From: Flavobacterium salmonis
GTDB lineage: Bacteria > Bacteroidota > Bacteroidia > Flavobacteriales > Flavobacteriaceae
Direction: 5' to 3'
DNA: 64,000 nucleotides
Assembly: GCF_903819435.1 (NCBI RefSeq)
Contig: NZ_CAIJDP010000060.1
Coordinates: 542,022 to 606,021 of the forward strand
In this document: positions 28,403-36,954 of the stretch, piece by piece
How the letters are laid out: each line of letters begins with the position of its first letter
How positions within the stretch are numbered: position 1 is the stretch's first letter
Translations under genes and position numbers: made by a program
Notes under the pieces: model-generated
Databases searched by the model: none
What the model saw: only the letters and a program-made list of their open reading frames with translations
What the model was told of the DNA's origin: nothing

Positions 28403-28430
28403 AAAACCCGATCTTTTCAGAACGGGTTTT
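28403..28430. terminator. Bidirectional terminator between the serine hydrolase gene and rpmA
   Basis: Stem AAAACCCG / CGGGTTTT with an additional internal pairing, followed by T-rich sequence on both strands, between convergent genes. Confidence 0.75.
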
Positions 28431-28451
28431 CTATAATAATTTATCTAATGA

Positions 28452-28712
28452 TTATGCTTCGAATGGAAGGATAGATACATAAGACTTGTTATCTCTTTTC
28501 TTTTGGAACTTAACAACTCCATCAACTTTAGCATGTAAAGTATGATCTTTACTGATGTAAACGTTTTCACCTGGATTATGTTTTGAACCTCTTTGTCTAA
28601 CGATGATGTTCCCAGCAATAGCAGCCTGACCACCAAAAATCTTAACGCCTAAACGTTTTGATTCTGATTCTCTACCATTCTTCGAACTACCGACACCTTT
28701 CTTGTGAGCCAT
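28452..28712 (-). CDS. rpmA: 50S ribosomal protein L27
   Basis: 86-residue large-subunit protein whose N-terminus reaches the peptidyl-transferase centre. The sequence [20 protein letters not shown], then [21 protein letters not shown] and [19 protein letters not shown], is canonical. There is no N-terminal extension of the Firmicutes type, so no processing is expected. It is 24 bases downstream of rplU in the normal rplU-rpmA operon. Confidence 0.98.
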   Translation of the reverse strand: MAHKKGVGSSKNGRESESKRLGVKIFGGQAAIAGNIIVRQRGSKHNPGENVYISKDHTLHAKVDGVVKFQKKRDNKSYVSILPFEA

Positions 28713-28736
28713 GACGTATGAGTTTAAATATTGTTA

Positions 28737-29180
28737 TTATTCTTCTTTAGCTTCTTTTTTTGCTTTTGGAGCTGCTGCTTTTTTTGCTTTTGGAGCTGCT
28801 TCAGCTTCAGTAGCCGGAGCTTCTTCTGCTACAACTGCTTTTTTAGCTGCTGCTTTTTTAGTTCCGCCTGCTGCAGTAATACCTTCAATTACAATTTGAG
28901 TAAGATATTGTCTGTGACCATTTCTCTTTTTGTATCCTTTTCTTCTTTTCTTTTTGAAAACGATAACTTTATCTCCTTTTAAGTGTTGTAACACTTTAGC
29001 TTCTACTGAAGCACCTTCTATAGCTGGGGCGCCTAAAGTTACGTTTCCGTTATCATCAACTAAAAGAACTTTGTCAAAAGAAACTTTTGAACCTTCTTCG
29101 TTAGTTAAACGGTTAACATAAACCTTTAAGTCTTTGCTTACTTTAAATTGTTGCCCTGCTATCTCTACGATTGCATACAT
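28737..29180 (-). CDS. rplU: 50S ribosomal protein L21 with Ala/Lys-rich C-terminal extension
   Basis: L21 binds 23S rRNA. The first ~103 residues are canonical (MYAIVEIAGQQFKVSKDLKV, VLLVDDNGNVTLGAPAIEGA, KRRKGYKKRNGHRQYLTQI). About 45 further residues of Ala, Lys, Glu and Pro follow, a low-complexity tail absent from most L21 proteins. The tail is the reason antisense frames look open here. First gene of the rplU-rpmA operon, under a consensus promoter at 29211-29240. Confidence 0.97.
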   Translation of the reverse strand: MYAIVEIAGQQFKVSKDLKVYVNRLTNEEGSKVSFDKVLLVDDNGNVTLGAPAIEGASVEAKVLQHLKGDKVIVFKKKRRKGYKKRNGHRQYLTQIVIEGITAAGGTKKAAAKKAVVAEEAPATEAEAAPKAKKAAAPKAKKEAKEE

Positions 29181-29210
29181 ACCAAATTGATTTATTGATT
29201 TTTAAGGTTG

Positions 29211-29240
29211 CAAATATACAATTAATAATTTACTGTGCAA
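29211..29240 (-). promoter_or_regulatory. Consensus Bacteroidota promoter of rplU-rpmA
   Basis: On the minus strand TTG (plus CAA at 29238-29240) is followed after 19 bases by TATATTTG (29211-29218). This is the TTG-N19-TAnnTTTG pattern of the Bacteroidota housekeeping sigma factor, about 30 bases before the rplU start. Confidence 0.65.
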
Positions 29241-29383
29241 TCTCTTATTTCAAAAATATTTTTCACTCTTTAAAGTCTGCTTTTCAAGGCGTTTCATCGC
29301 TTTTTCAAAATGATTCAGAAGGAAAAGATTGTTAAAATACATCCAAAATAAATACCTGTTCTTAATTGATAACTAAAAAAACT

Positions 29384-29391
29384 TATTTTTG
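29384..29391 (+). promoter_or_regulatory. Possible -7 element for the M16 peptidase operon
   Basis: TATTTTTG, 63 bases before the start of the first M16 gene. A TTG at 29366-29368 is 15 bases upstream, shorter than usual. Confidence 0.35.
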
Positions 29392-29453
29392 ATGTAACAT
29401 AAATCAACTCTTGAATACCTACACTTATTAGGTAATATAAATTATTAATCTTT

Positions 29454-30776
29454 ATGAAAAAATCAATAATGATGTTAAGTGCTGCAATAATGCTCGGCGG
29501 AGTAGCTCATGCCCAAAAAGTAGCTTTCGAAGAATACAATTTAGACAATGGTATGCATGTTATTCTGCACAACGATCCCTCTGCCCCTGTTGTTATTACC
29601 TCTGTAATGTATCATGTAGGATCAAAAGACGAACGCCCTGACCGAACGGGATTTGCACATTTCTTCGAACATTTATTATTTGAAGGTACCGAAAACATAA
29701 AACGCGGCGAATGGATGAAAATCGTTACCGCAAATGGAGGTGTAAACAACGCCAATACATCAGACGACAGAACTTATTATTATGAAGTTTTTCCATCAAA
29801 CAGTTTAGAATTAGGACTATGGATGGAATCAGAACGCCTAATGCACCCAATTATTAATAAAATTGGTGTTGATACTCAAAATGAAGTGGTTAAAGAGGAA
29901 AAAAGAATGCGTTACGACAATCAGCCTTATGGAAACATTTTGCCTGAGGTTAAAAAACACATGTTCAAGAATCATCCGTACCGATGGACAACCATTGGCT
30001 CTATGCAAGATCTTGATGCTGCCACTCTGGAAGAATTTCAGGCTTTTAATAAAAAATTCTACACTCCAAATAATGCTGTTTTGGTTGTTGCCGGAGATTT
30101 CGACAAAACTAAAACCAAAGAATGGATTCAGAAATACTTTGGACCAATTCCGAAAGGAGAAGTGTTGAAAAAACAAACTTATACAGAAGAACCAATTACA
30201 CAAACCATAACCGCAACTTACGAAGATCCGAATATTCAGATTCCAATGGTGGTTGCTTCCTATAGAACTCCATCAATGAAAACCAGAGATGCGAGGGTTT
30301 TAGATTTAATTTCTTCTTATTTAAGTGACGGAAAAAGTTCTAAACTATACAAAAAAATAGTGGATGACAAAAAAATGGCACTTCAAATTGGAGCTGTTGG
30401 TTTTAGCCAGGAAGATTACGGAATGTATATTTTGTACGGCTTACCGATGGGAACTTACACTACAGCTGACATCTTAAAAGAAATGGACGAAGAAATCGTA
30501 AAAATCCAAACCGATTTGATTTCTGAGAAAGACTATCAAAAATTACAAAATAAATTTGACAATAATTTTGTCAATGCAAATGCAAGTGTCGAAGGTATTG
30601 CAGAAAACCTGGCTTCTTTTTATTTACTTTATGGTGATGTAAATCTTATCAATACTGAAATCGACTTATACCATTCTATCACCAGAGAAGAAATCAGAGA
30701 AGTCGCTAAAAAGTATTTAAATCCTAATCAGCGTTTAATTTTAGATTATGTTCCTTCAAAAAAAGCTCAAAACTAA
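29454..30776 (+). CDS. M16-family zinc peptidase (active subunit type)
   Basis: 440-residue pitrilysin/processing-peptidase-like protein with a signal peptide (MLGGVAHAQ). The inverted zinc motif HFFEH (H69, E72, H73) and the downstream EVVKEEKRMRYDNQPYG glutamate region are intact, so it should be catalytic. It probably degrades peptides in the periplasm. The next gene, 10 bases downstream, is an M16 homologue without the zinc motif, and such pairs form heterodimers in known cases. Confidence 0.92.
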   Translation: MKKSIMMLSAAIMLGGVAHAQKVAFEEYNLDNGMHVILHNDPSAPVVITSVMYHVGSKDERPDRTGFAHFFEHLLFEGTENIKRGEWMKIVTANGGVNNANTSDDRTYYYEVFPSNSLELGLWMESERLMHPIINKIGVDTQNEVVKEEKRMRYDNQPYGNILPEVKKHMFKNHPYRWTTIGSMQDLDAATLEEFQAFNKKFYTPNNAVLVVAGDFDKTKTKEWIQKYFGPIPKGEVLKKQTYTEEPITQTITATYEDPNIQIPMVVASYRTPSMKTRDARVLDLISSYLSDGKSSKLYKKIVDDKKMALQIGAVGFSQEDYGMYILYGLPMGTYTTADILKEMDEEIVKIQTDLISEKDYQKLQNKFDNNFVNANASVEGIAENLASFYLLYGDVNLINTEIDLYHSITREEIREVAKKYLNPNQRLILDYVPSKKAQN

Positions 30777-30786
30777 GCCCCGAATC

Positions 30787-32835
30787 ATGAAAAAAATACA
30801 TACAATTTTAATCCTTTTATTCCTTACCGGAATTATGCAAGCACAAGATCGTCCACAACCCAAACCAGGAAATTCACCAGTAGTCAATATCAAAAAACCG
30901 CAAACTTTTGTTTTGGCAAACGGCATGAAAGTTTTGGTCGTTGAAAATCATAAATTACCAAGAGTAAGTTTTAATCTTACACTGGACAACGCTCCTTTCA
31001 CCGAAGGAAATAAAAAAGGCGTTGATGAACTAACCAGCAGTCTGATTGGAAACGGTACAAAAAAAACAACCAAAGAAGCGTTTAACGAAGAAATTGACTT
31101 TTACGGAGCAAACATCAATTTTTCATCACAGGGAGCTTCTGCAAGTGCTCTTTCAAAATACTCAGGACGCATCTTAGAACTTTTAGCAGAAGGTGCTTTA
31201 CAGCCAAATTTTACTCAGGATGAATTTGATAAAGAAAAAGCAAAAATGCTGGAAGGACTTAAAGCCGATGAAAAAAGTGTTCCTGCCATTGCCAGTCGAG
31301 TTGTAGATGTTTTGGCTTTTGGAAAAAATCATCCTTCCGGAGAATTTGTTTCTGAAGAAACCCTGAAAAACGTTACACTTTCTGATGTTCAGGAAAATTA
31401 CAACACCTATTTTGTTCCAGAAAACGCCTATTTAGTTGTAATTGGAGATGTTAAATTGAAAGATACAAAAGCTGCTGTAGAAAAACTTTTTGGCAAATGG
31501 AAAAAACAAGCAGCACCAAAAAATACGTATCCAAATCCGGAGAATGTGTCCAGACTTCAAATTGATTTTGTAGATGTTCCAAATGCGGTTCAGTCTGAAA
31601 TTTCATTGGTCAATACTGTAAATCTAAAAATGAGTGACCCTGATTTTTTCCCTGCAGTAATTGCAAATCAAATTTTAGGAGGTGATTTCAACAGCTACCT
31701 TAATATGAATCTACGAGAGCAGCATGCCTGGACATATGGTGCAAGTTCAAACATTGGAAGCGGAAAATATGTATCCAAATTCAAAGCTTCGTCTGCAGTC
31801 AGAAATGCCGTTACAGACAGTGCTGTTGTGCAATTTGTAAAAGAAATTAAACGAATCAGAACTGAAAAAGTTTCTGAAGACGTATTGAAAAACGTAAAAG
31901 CCGGGTATATTGGGCGTTTTGTAATGCAGGTTGAAAAACCTCAGGCTGTTGCGCGTTATGCCTTAAACATTGAAACAGAAAAACTTCCTGCAGATTTCTA
32001 CGAAAAATACATTCAGACCATCAACAATGTTACAATTGATGATATTAATCGTGTATCGAATAAATATTTCCAAATCGACAATATGAGAATTGTAATTGTT
32101 GGTAAAGGATCCGAAGTACTTACTGGTTTAGAAAAACTTGAAATTCCAATTTCATATTATGATAAATACGGAAATCCTGTAGACAAGCCTGTTACCAAAA
32201 AAGAAGCTCCGGCAGGAATTACCGCAAAAAACATTTTTGACAATTATATCAAAGCAATTGGCGGAGAGAAAGCTGTTTCTGCGGTAAAAACATTATTCAT
32301 GAACGGAACAACTACAATTCCTCAGGCACCAAGTCCTTTAAGTTTTGTTTCAAAATTAGATTCGAGAGGAAAAATGATGGTTTCTCTTTCTATGGGAAGT
32401 ATGGCTTTGATGAAACAAGTTGTAAACGAAAAAGGAGCTTATGTAGAGCAGCAAGGGCAACGTAAAAATTTAGAAGGCACAGATTTAGCCGAAATGAAAG
32501 CTAATGCAGCTCCTTTTGAAGAGTTACAATTGAGCAAAAGAACGGATTTAACCGTAAGCGGAATCGAGCAAATAAATAGTAATGACGCTTACTCCATAAA
32601 AGACGGGAAAACAATTTACTTTTATGATGTAAAATCAGGGTTAAAAGTAGCCGAAACCAAAATAAAAGAACAAAGCGGCCAATCGACTACACAAACAACA
32701 TACTTTAATGATTACAAAGAAGTAAAAGGTGTAAAAGTTCCTTTTAACTTAATACAAAATGCAGGTTTTGAATTAGATATTAAAATGTCTGATATTAAAA
32801 TCAATGAAGGAGTTACTGAGAAGGATTTTCTTTAA
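30787..32835 (+). CDS. M16-family peptidase-like protein (non-catalytic partner)
   Basis: 682 residues with a signal peptide (FLTGIMQAQ). Residues 40-440 have the M16 fold signature (FVLANGMKVLVVENHKLPRV, ILGGDFNSYLNMNLREQHAW). Where the zinc motif should be it reads GVDELTSSLIGNGT, so HxxEH is absent. A ~190-residue C-terminal region after KKEAPAGITAKNIFDNYIKA resembles the outer-membrane lipoprotein-sorting-type domains often attached in Bacteroidota. The frame opens at 30748, inside the upstream gene, but the ATG at 30787 gives a proper signal peptide. Confidence 0.9.
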   Translation: MKKIHTILILLFLTGIMQAQDRPQPKPGNSPVVNIKKPQTFVLANGMKVLVVENHKLPRVSFNLTLDNAPFTEGNKKGVDELTSSLIGNGTKKTTKEAFNEEIDFYGANINFSSQGASASALSKYSGRILELLAEGALQPNFTQDEFDKEKAKMLEGLKADEKSVPAIASRVVDVLAFGKNHPSGEFVSEETLKNVTLSDVQENYNTYFVPENAYLVVIGDVKLKDTKAAVEKLFGKWKKQAAPKNTYPNPENVSRLQIDFVDVPNAVQSEISLVNTVNLKMSDPDFFPAVIANQILGGDFNSYLNMNLREQHAWTYGASSNIGSGKYVSKFKASSAVRNAVTDSAVVQFVKEIKRIRTEKVSEDVLKNVKAGYIGRFVMQVEKPQAVARYALNIETEKLPADFYEKYIQTINNVTIDDINRVSNKYFQIDNMRIVIVGKGSEVLTGLEKLEIPISYYDKYGNPVDKPVTKKEAPAGITAKNIFDNYIKAIGGEKAVSAVKTLFMNGTTTIPQAPSPLSFVSKLDSRGKMMVSLSMGSMALMKQVVNEKGAYVEQQGQRKNLEGTDLAEMKANAAPFEELQLSKRTDLTVSGIEQINSNDAYSIKDGKTIYFYDVKSGLKVAETKIKEQSGQSTTQTTYFNDYKEVKGVKVPFNLIQNAGFELDIKMSDIKINEGVTEKDFL

Positions 32836-32883
32836 AAAGGTTCTGAGTTGCTAAGGCACTGAGATTCTAAGATTCTTTTTAAC

Positions 32884-32913
32884 ACAAAGGCTGTCAACTA
32901 CGACAGCCTTTGT
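32884..32913 (+). terminator. Rho-independent terminator after the M16 pair
   Basis: A perfect 12-base stem ACAAAGGCTGTC / GACAGCCTTTGT (32884-32895 and 32902-32913), followed by a T-rich tail. Confidence 0.85.
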
Positions 32914-32924
32914 TATTTGTATTT

Positions 32925-32990
32925 TGTCAGGCTGAGCGGAGCCGAAGCCCTTTCCAATTGGGACGCCCTTCGGCTTCGCTCAGGGTGACA
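32925..32990. repeat. Palindromic intergenic repeat, copy 1
   Basis: Long imperfect palindrome starting TGTCAGGCTGAGCGGAGCCG and ending CGGCTTCGCTCAGGGTGACA. A relative with the same arms lies at 41077-41141. It is GC-rich against its AT-rich surroundings. Confidence 0.8.
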
Positions 32991-33038
32991 TGACAACAAC
33001 ATTTTCACATTTCACAAAAACCATTTCACAACCAAAAG

Positions 33039-33905
33039 TTACTTCTTCGCAGACAAATAAACTCCAATCAAAATAACAAAAGCTCCAAAAAACTGAATTG
33101 GAGTGAGCATTTCGTTATCCAACAAACCCCAAAAGAAAGCTACTATCGGAATCAAATAAGTTACAGAAGTTGCAAATACAGGCGAAGACATTTGTATTAA
33201 TTTAAAGAACAAAACATTAGCGATCCCTGTACCTAAAACTCCCAAAATCATTACAAATAAAACGGAATGCTGTGTGGCGTCCAGATTTATTCTTTGTGTA
33301 AAATCTGTTGTACTTAAAATAATTAAAGCTGGTAAAAGCAATACTGCAAAATTTCCTGTGGTAATGCTCAACGAATTCAAATCGGATAAATATCTCTTGA
33401 TCAGATTTACATTAATAGCATAACACAACGTTGCGATTACTACCAAAATTAAATAATAATAATTTTGTCCTGTATTACTAGATGCGCCATTCAAAACCAG
33501 TAACAAACAGCCAATCAGTCCGATAAAAACACCTAAAACCTGGCGTTTTTGAAACTGAATTCCAAAAAATATAATTCCTAAAACCAATGTATTTAAAGGC
33601 GTGAGCGAATTCAAAATAGCCACAATCGAGCTATCAACCTGAGTTTCGGCAATGGCAAAAAAGAATGCAGGAATGAATGTTCCAAAGAATGAAGTCAGGG
33701 CAACAAATTTCCATTGACGCAGGGAAATTTTCTTTAAACTCGAAAAACCGACTATAAGCAGAAACACGGCAGCAAAAATAATTCGGAGGGAACCTACCTG
33801 AATTGCCGTTAAACCTAGTAATCCCTTTTTGATTAGAATAAATGAACTTCCCCAAATTAGCGAAAGCAGCAATAAATAAAACCACTTTAATTGTTTTGCA
33901 TCCAT
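33039..33905 (-). CDS. EamA-family (DMT) transporter
   Basis: 288-residue inner-membrane protein with ten hydrophobic segments in two homologous halves, beginning KWFYLLLLSLIWGSSFILIKKG, the EamA signature. The second half ends FFWGLLDNEMLTPIQFFGAFVILIGV, the matching signature. Such proteins usually export metabolites or amino acids; the substrate is unknown. It is divergent from the following metal-binding-type lipoprotein gene. Confidence 0.9.
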   Translation of the reverse strand: MDAKQLKWFYLLLLSLIWGSSFILIKKGLLGLTAIQVGSLRIIFAAVFLLIVGFSSLKKISLRQWKFVALTSFFGTFIPAFFFAIAETQVDSSIVAILNSLTPLNTLVLGIIFFGIQFQKRQVLGVFIGLIGCLLLVLNGASSNTGQNYYYLILVVIATLCYAINVNLIKRYLSDLNSLSITTGNFAVLLLPALIILSTTDFTQRINLDATQHSVLFVMILGVLGTGIANVLFFKLIQMSSPVFATSVTYLIPIVAFFWGLLDNEMLTPIQFFGAFVILIGVYLSAKK

Positions 33906-33963
33906 AAATCATATTTTACTACAAATTTGTAATAATTTTAGGAACTGACCTTTGCTTTTTTAT

Positions 33964-33971
33964 TAATTTTG
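33964..33971 (+). promoter_or_regulatory. Possible -7 element for the HMA lipoprotein gene
   Basis: TAATTTTG, matching TAnnTTTG, 35 bases before the start at 34006. Confidence 0.4.
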
Positions 33972-34005
33972 CAACAAACATATTGACAAACTAAAATTAT
34001 ATATA

Positions 34006-34386
34006 ATGAAATTTGCAAAAATAATAGCCTCGTTAGCCATTGCAGGCTTAGTATTGGTAAGCTGTAAAAAAGAAGAAGACAAAAGTCTGACAGTTGCAAA
34101 AGGAGAAAAAACAGAAACTGCAAAAGAACACAAACCAATCGCTGCAGAAAATGTACAGACAGCAAGTTTTACAATTGAAGGAATGACTTGTGCGATGGGA
34201 TGCGCTAAAACTATCGAAGAAGAATTAGCAAATCTTGACGGTGTTGAAAAAGCCGAAGTAGATTTCGATAAAAAAACAGCAACCGTAACTTTTGACAAAA
34301 CAGTTCAAAATCCTGAATCTTTAACAAAAGTTGTTCAGGAAACCGGAGACGGAAAAACATATAAAGTTTTGAATTTTAAATCGTAA
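34006..34386 (+). CDS. Lipoprotein with heavy-metal-associated (HMA) domain
   Basis: 126 residues. The signal MKFAKIIASLAIAGLVLVSC gives lipobox C20. A charged linker (residues 21-50) leads to one ferredoxin-like HMA domain: FTIEGMTCAMGCAKTIEEEL, then GVEKAEVDFDKKTATVTFD. The metal-site cysteines C62 and C66 are spaced as CxxxC, not the usual CxxC of copper chaperones. As a lipoprotein it would work outside the cytoplasm, perhaps catching copper or another thiophilic metal. No metal ATPase or resistance gene is adjacent. Confidence 0.88.
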   Translation: MKFAKIIASLAIAGLVLVSCKKEEDKSLTVAKGEKTETAKEHKPIAAENVQTASFTIEGMTCAMGCAKTIEEELANLDGVEKAEVDFDKKTATVTFDKTVQNPESLTKVVQETGDGKTYKVLNFKS

Positions 34387-34423
34387 TTAAGACGATTATC
34401 TAATTCTGATAATAAACAATTTT

Positions 34424-34462
34424 AGACAGTATTAAACTCAGGTTTACTACTGTCTTTTTTTT
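34424..34462 (+). terminator. Rho-independent terminator after the HMA lipoprotein gene
   Basis: Stem AGACAGTA / TACTGTCT (34424-34431 and 34448-34455), followed by a run of T. Confidence 0.8.
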
Positions 34463-34551
34463 CTGAATTATATTTCAATTACATTTTAACTGCATAATCT
34501 TCTTGAGAATAGCGGTAAAAAAATCATCAATTTACACTACATATAAAAAGA

Positions 34552-35013
34552 ATGAATCTTAAGTTTAGTCACATAGATATTTTAGTTAATGACCTTGAAT
34601 CAGCCTGCAGTTATTACGCAAAAACACTTGGTGCTGAGATCTCAAAAAAATTTACATGGGAAAGAGATGAACTTCATGTCACATATACTGTTGTAAAAAT
34701 TGGTCAGGAACGATTTATGCTTGTAGAGCCTTTTTCAGGAAATTTAAAAAATCTGTTAGATTCCAAAGGCGAAGGAACGATATATCGCCACTGCTATTCT
34801 ACTCCGGATATTGAAGCTGCATTTGATGAATTGATATCCAACGGAGTTCAGCCAGAGGACGAAAACGGAAAGCCTTTATCACGGGAAAGCCTCAATTCTC
34901 CCAGTGGAGTCAGAATTATTTGGCTTCCAAAACGTTTTGGAGAATTCTCAATTGAAATACTTGAAGAAGAAGGTCTTCAACAATTCATAAAAGAAGCATT
35001 TTCAGAAAAATAA
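34552..35013 (+). CDS. VOC-family (glyoxalase / bleomycin-resistance fold) protein
   Basis: 153-residue soluble protein of the vicinal-oxygen-chelate superfamily. It opens with FSHIDILVNDLESACSYYAK, carries the first metal-ligand His, and has the second-half GTIYRHCYSTPDIEAAFDEL and a closing EFSIEILEE glutamate. That arrangement is close to methylmalonyl-CoA epimerase and lactoylglutathione-lyase-type members. The reaction cannot be fixed from sequence. Between two terminators, so probably monocistronic. Confidence 0.85.
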   Translation: MNLKFSHIDILVNDLESACSYYAKTLGAEISKKFTWERDELHVTYTVVKIGQERFMLVEPFSGNLKNLLDSKGEGTIYRHCYSTPDIEAAFDELISNGVQPEDENGKPLSRESLNSPSGVRIIWLPKRFGEFSIEILEEEGLQQFIKEAFSEK

Positions 35014-35038
35014 ACATTAATAGCTGATATTTCAAACA

Positions 35039-35072
35039 AAAGGCGCTCAAAATTGAACGCCTTTGTTTTTTA
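35039..35072. terminator. Bidirectional terminator between the VOC gene and gldD
   Basis: Stem AAAGGCG / CGCCTTT with inner TCAA/TTGA pairing, T run on the plus strand, between convergent genes. Confidence 0.75.
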
Positions 35073-35075
35073 ATT

Positions 35076-35636
35076 TTATTTCCATTTTAATGTTTCCATG
35101 AGCCTCTGCATATCATTTTTAATATAACTCGCTGCAGGCATTATAGAATCAAAATTAGGTTTGGTATAAAAATAAACCGATCCGGTAATGAAATGCTTCG
35201 TACTATCTGTCACATAAAATTGTGAATTGGTAGCTGCATTTCCATTCACCTGATAGAACATTCCGTATACTTTTTTTTCAGGGTTTAAATACGGCTGCTC
35301 TAATATATCATCAGCCTTAATAACATGCTCGTAAGTTAGTTTTTGAGCATCTTTCAGCAGTTTTTCTATGTTATTATTTACGGGTTTATAGGTCAGATAA
35401 ATAGTCGCTTTCATCTTTGGATACGTAATTGCAAAACCACATTCCTTTTCTCCTTTAATTACTGCTGCCTCGTTCATCTGAAAAGCAAAGGGGCATGTGT
35501 TTTCAAAGTTTACATATTTAGCTACCGGATAATCCAAACGTAAAAAACCGGCCGGTTTTGGCAATACATCGTCTTTACAGCTTATAACAGTCAGGCTCAG
35601 CAAAATTATTGCTATCCAAATTGCTTTTTTTAACAT
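35076..35636 (-). CDS. gldD: Gliding motility lipoprotein GldD
   Basis: 186-residue lipoprotein required for gliding and type IX secretion in Flavobacterium. The signal ends LTVISC (C20). Conserved GldD segments: PKPAGFLRLDYPVAKYV, CPFAFQMNE, and ITYPKMKATIYLTYKPVN. Biochemical role not established. Only one base separates it from gldE upstream, and the gldD-gldE-ssb-mutY order with divergent HU and rng is the order I know from F. johnsoniae, so the call is firm. Confidence 0.95.
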   Translation of the reverse strand: MLKKAIWIAIILLSLTVISCKDDVLPKPAGFLRLDYPVAKYVNFENTCPFAFQMNEAAVIKGEKECGFAITYPKMKATIYLTYKPVNNNIEKLLKDAQKLTYEHVIKADDILEQPYLNPEKKVYGMFYQVNGNAATNSQFYVTDSTKHFITGSVYFYTKPNFDSIMPAASYIKNDMQRLMETLKWK

Positions 35637-35637
35637 C

Positions 35638-36930
35638 TTATTCTATTGTTACTTTTATTTGTTTAATACGTTTTTTATCAACTGCTTCTATTTCAAAGAG
35701 ACAATTTTCAAACGTTACTTTTTGGTCTTTTTTAGGAAAATTGCCCAGAATTTCAAGTATAAGACCTGCTAACGTTTCTGCCTCACCCTTGTGTGATTCA
35801 AATATGGCTTCATCAACATCAATAATCCTATAAAAATCCTTTAAGTTAATTTTCCCTTCAAAAAGAAAATTCTTTTCATCAATTTGAGAAAAATTCAAGT
35901 GTTCGTCATCAAACTCATCACTGATATCTCCTACGATTTCTTCAATTACATCTTCTAAAGAAACTAAACCTGACGTTCCGCCATATTCATCAACCACAAT
36001 CGCCAAATGACTTTTCAGGCCCTGAAAATCTTTTAGCAGGTTATCTAATTTTTTATTCTCAGGAACAAAAAAGGCCTCTCTGATTAATGCTGTCCAGTCA
36101 AATTCGACCTTATCAATATGAGGCAATAAATCTTTAACAAACAAAACGCCTTCAATCTGGTCAATATTATCACGATATACCGGAATTCTTGAAAATCCTT
36201 TCTCAATTATCTTTGTATAAATTTCTTCAAAAGATTCTGATATTTCCAATGCAAAAACATCAATCCTGGGACTCATTACCTGTTTGGTATCTGTATTTCC
36301 AAAAGAAACAATTCCTTCCAGTATTTTTTGTTCCTCACTCGATGTTCCTTCAGAATCAGTAAGTTCTAATGCCTGCGAAAGCTGGTCAACCGAAAAGTTT
36401 GTTTTTTGTTTCCCTAATTTATTGTACAAATATAGCGTAACTGCACGCATTGGCAAACTTACGGGTGAAAGTAATTTATTTAAAAAAGCAATTGGGTAAG
36501 CGACATGTTTGGCAAATTTTATATTGTTCCGGCTGGCATAAACTTTAGGAAGAACTTCTGCGAAAAGCAAAATCAGGAAAGTAACAAGAATTACTTCTAA
36601 AACAAATTTTAATAAAGCCGAATTGATATCTGCAAAAATATTTCTGCCAATAAATGAGAACAGGATTACTACTCCAATATTCAAAAAATTGTTAGTTACT
36701 AATAATGTTGCTGCGAGTTTTTTTGGTTTATCTAAAAGATTGGAAATTATTTTCCCCTTCGGATTATTTTCCTGCAAAACATCTTCAATTTCTTTTTGAG
36801 ACAAAGAAAAAAAGGCAACTTCAGCACCAGAAACAATCGCTGATAAAAAAAGTAAAATAAATATTCCGACAAAACCTATAATCAGATTAGTATCGGCAGA
36901 CGCAAAAAATAAACTGGGCTCCAGGTCCAA
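35638..36930 (-). CDS. gldE: Gliding motility membrane protein GldE (CNNM/CorC-type)
   Basis: 430-residue inner-membrane protein. Domain order: DUF21/CNNM membrane domain with about four segments (residues 15-190, FILLFLSAIVSGAEVAFFSL), a CBS pair (FSRIPVYRDNIDQIEGVLFV, LAIVVDEYGGTSGLVSLEDV) and a C-terminal transporter-associated CorC_HlyC domain. Relatives take part in Mg2+ or Co2+ handling; in gliding bacteria gldE supports gldD function. It is translationally close to gldD (1-base gap) and downstream of ssb. Confidence 0.95.
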   Translation of the reverse strand: MDLEPSLFFASADTNLIIGFVGIFILLFLSAIVSGAEVAFFSLSQKEIEDVLQENNPKGKIISNLLDKPKKLAATLLVTNNFLNIGVVILFSFIGRNIFADINSALLKFVLEVILVTFLILLFAEVLPKVYASRNNIKFAKHVAYPIAFLNKLLSPVSLPMRAVTLYLYNKLGKQKTNFSVDQLSQALELTDSEGTSSEEQKILEGIVSFGNTDTKQVMSPRIDVFALEISESFEEIYTKIIEKGFSRIPVYRDNIDQIEGVLFVKDLLPHIDKVEFDWTALIREAFFVPENKKLDNLLKDFQGLKSHLAIVVDEYGGTSGLVSLEDVIEEIVGDISDEFDDEHLNFSQIDEKNFLFEGKINLKDFYRIIDVDEAIFESHKGEAETLAGLILEILGNFPKKDQKVTFENCLFEIEAVDKKRIKQIKVTIE

Positions 36931-36954
36931 ATTAAAAAAAGATTAGTTAAACAA

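Noticed and set aside
30787..32835. Second M16 gene as a pseudogene because the zinc motif is missing
   Set aside because: The frame is full length with a signal peptide, and catalytic-site loss is normal for the partner subunit of paired M16 enzymes.
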